A stretch of DNA of 10,633 bases, taken from assembly GCA_030039095.1 (NCBI GenBank), contig JASHQP010000191.1, positions 1 through 10,633 of the forward strand, given 5' to 3'. Made by a program: the position numbers and the translations under genes. The stretch is from Streptosporangiaceae bacterium (GTDB lineage Bacteria; Actinomycetota; Actinomycetes; Streptosporangiales; Streptosporangiaceae). This document shows positions 9,563 through 10,633 of this stretch, piece by piece (the first letter of the stretch is position 1; each line of letters begins with the position of its first letter). The notes beneath the pieces were generated by a model. The model made no database searches and was not told where the DNA came from. It was given only the letters and a program-made list of their open reading frames with translations.

Positions 9563-9655
9563 GCAGAAGCGGCGGGCTGGCCAGCCGGGCCGCACAGGGT
9601 GCAGGATCGGAGGTGGCGCCAACCCCGTGACGGTGGCGACCAGAGAGGAACAGCC

Positions 9656-10483
9656 ATGCCCGACGCCATGGCCTGGCCCACCGGCCGGCGGATCACGATC
9701 AGGGACCTGCAGACAGCCACGGACCGGGGCGAGCGGTGGTCGATGCTCACCAGCTACGACACGCTCACCGCGGGGATCTTCGAGCAGGCCGGGGTCCGCG
9801 CGCTGCTCGTCGGCGACACCAGCGCGGAAATGGTGCTCGGCTACCCGGACACGCTGCCGGTGACCATGGACCAGCTGATCCCCATGGTGCAGGCCGTCGT
9901 CCGCGGCACCCGCACCGCGCTGGTCGTCGCGGACCTGCCGTTCGGCAGCTACCAGGCCGGCCCGCAGGCGGCGCTGGCGAACGCCGTCCGCCACCTCAAG
10001 GAGGGCGGCGCGCAGGCGGTCAAGCTGGAGGGCGGCCGGCGCGTCGTGCCGCAGATCGAGACGCTGACCGGGGCGGGGATTCCGGTGATGGGCCACCTCG
10101 GGCTGACGCCGCAGAGCGTGAACGTGCTCGGCGGGATGCGGCGGGTGCAGGGCCGCGGCGACGCGGGCGAGGAACTGCTCGCCGACGCCGCCGCGCTGGA
10201 GCGCGCGGGCGCGTTCGCGGTCGTGCTCGAGTCCGTGCCTGCCGACCTGGGCCGGCGTGTCTCGGACGCGCTGCGCATCCCCACGGTCGGCATCGGCGCC
10301 GGACCGCACTGCGACGCCCAGATCCTGGTCTGGCAGGACATGGCCGGCCTCACCACGGGCAGGCTGCCGAGGTTCGTCAAGCAGTACGCCGACACCTCCG
10401 GCGGCCTGCTGGACGCGGCCAGCCGGTTCTCCGCCGACGTGGCCGCCGGCAGGTACCCGGACCCGGCACACAGCTATGCGTGA
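9656..10483 (+). CDS. panB: 3-methyl-2-oxobutanoate hydroxymethyltransferase PanB
   Basis: A 275-residue TIM-barrel enzyme that transfers a hydroxymethyl group from 5,10-methylene-tetrahydrofolate to 2-oxoisovalerate, giving ketopantoate, the first step to pantothenate and CoA. Family landmarks are WSMLTSYD (28-35), LLVGDTSAEMVLGYPDTLPV (50-69) with metal ligand D54, VADLPFGSY (91-99) with metal ligand D93, and AVKLEGG (121-127) with K123 and E125. Further ones are VMGHLGLTPQSVNVLGG (144-160), LESVP (191-195) with E192, the probable catalytic acid, and GIGAGPHCDAQILVWQDM (212-229). Length fits the family. The ATG at 9656 follows GAGAGG by about 8-9 nt; an upstream in-frame GTG at 9599 would add 19 non-conserved residues. 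The methyltransferase start overlaps its end by 8 bp. The enzyme could support CoA demand of sterol catabolism, but co-location may be incidental. Confidence 0.95.
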   Translation: MPDAMAWPTGRRITIRDLQTATDRGERWSMLTSYDTLTAGIFEQAGVRALLVGDTSAEMVLGYPDTLPVTMDQLIPMVQAVVRGTRTALVVADLPFGSYQAGPQAALANAVRHLKEGGAQAVKLEGGRRVVPQIETLTGAGIPVMGHLGLTPQSVNVLGGMRRVQGRGDAGEELLADAAALERAGAFAVVLESVPADLGRRVSDALRIPTVGIGAGPHCDAQILVWQDMAGLTTGRLPRFVKQYADTSGGLLDAASRFSADVAAGRYPDPAHSYA

Positions 10484-10633
10484 CGGCCCCCTGTACGACA
10501 CCATCGGGCACGCCTACCCGGTGACGCGGCGCACCGAGCCGCGCATCGCGGCTCGGATCTGGGCTGCGCTCGGTGACGCCCGCACGGTGCTGAACGTCGG
10601 CGCGGGCACCGGGTCCTACGAGCCGCCGGACCG
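10476..10633 (+). CDS. Class I SAM-dependent methyltransferase, N-terminal part (runs off right edge)
   Basis: The frame starts at ATG 10476, overlapping the panB stop by 8 bp (ATGCGTGA), and is open to the window edge (52 codons). The N-terminus MRDGPLYDTIGHAYPVTRRT is typical of UbiE/Methyltransf_11-like enzymes that begin with a 'YD-x-IG-x-xY' segment. It is followed by ARIWAALGDARTVLNVGAGTGSYEP, in which VLNVGAGTGSYEP (38-50) is motif I, the glycine-rich S-adenosylmethionine site at the end of the first beta strand. The acceptor-specificity region is outside the window, so the substrate is unknown. Close overlap with panB suggests co-transcription. Confidence 0.85.
   Translation, partial: MRDGPLYDTIGHAYPVTRRTEPRIAARIWAALGDARTVLNVGAGTGSYEPPD

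Noticed and set aside
9569..9593. Possible hairpin after the NTF2-like gene (GCGGC...GCCGC around the palindrome GGCTGGCCAGCC)
   Set aside because: The stem is broken by mismatches and the inner palindrome leaves a minimal loop. Such pairing is common in GC-rich spacers, so I do not call a terminator.
9188..10504. 438-codon minus-strand frame opposite the NTF2-like and panB genes
   Set aside because: Arg/Gly/Val-rich antisense shadow with no family features.

Overview
The window is high-GC DNA with closely packed genes, GTG and TTG starts, and 4-base stop/start overlaps. Together with a complete HsaADCB steroid-ring operon, a KshA-type Rieske oxygenase and a KstR-type operator, this points to an actinomycete (Actinomycetota). 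I cannot name the genus from the sequence. No RNA gene, CRISPR array or transposase was seen.

Left part (1-3775), probably unrelated to steroids. On the minus strand a secreted lipoprotein gene runs off the left edge. It is followed by a bacterial-luciferase-like flavin monooxygenase and a MarR-family repressor gene, which form a likely two-gene unit. Divergent from marR is a two-gene ABC exporter of the daunorubicin-resistance (DrrA/DrrB) type. Only 37 bp separate the marR and drrA-like start codons. Those 37 bp form an inverted repeat that holds two mirror-image promoters, so MarR binding there could control both directions. This resembles a self-contained efflux/detoxification module. A long hairpin at 3819-3871 separates it from the next block.

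Middle part (3897-9070), steroid catabolism. kshA and a translationally coupled 97-codon CxxC protein read leftward. hsaA-hsaD-hsaC-hsaB read rightward as a tightly coupled operon. Between them lies one perfect 28-bp palindrome (5369-5396) that contains the KstR consensus TnnAACnnGTTnnA. Pathway logic from known biochemistry: KshA 9alpha-hydroxylates the 3-ketosteroid nucleus, and together with KstD (not in the window) this opens ring B to give 3-HSA. HsaA, supplied with reduced flavin by HsaB, hydroxylates 3-HSA to the catechol DHSA. HsaC cleaves that ring in the meta position, and HsaD hydrolyses the meta-cleavage product (DSHA). KshB, KstD, HsaEFG and KstR must be encoded elsewhere.

Right part (9071-10633). 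A small NTF2/SnoaL-like protein gene with its own ribosome binding site is followed by panB (pantothenate/CoA biosynthesis). A class I SAM methyltransferase overlaps the end of panB and runs off the right edge. Their link to steroid breakdown is unproven.

The most notable non-coding or unusual items are the shared KstR-type operator, the symmetric leaderless divergent promoter, an 18-bp minisatellite inserted in hsaD, a duplicated marR tail, and the convergent-gene hairpin.
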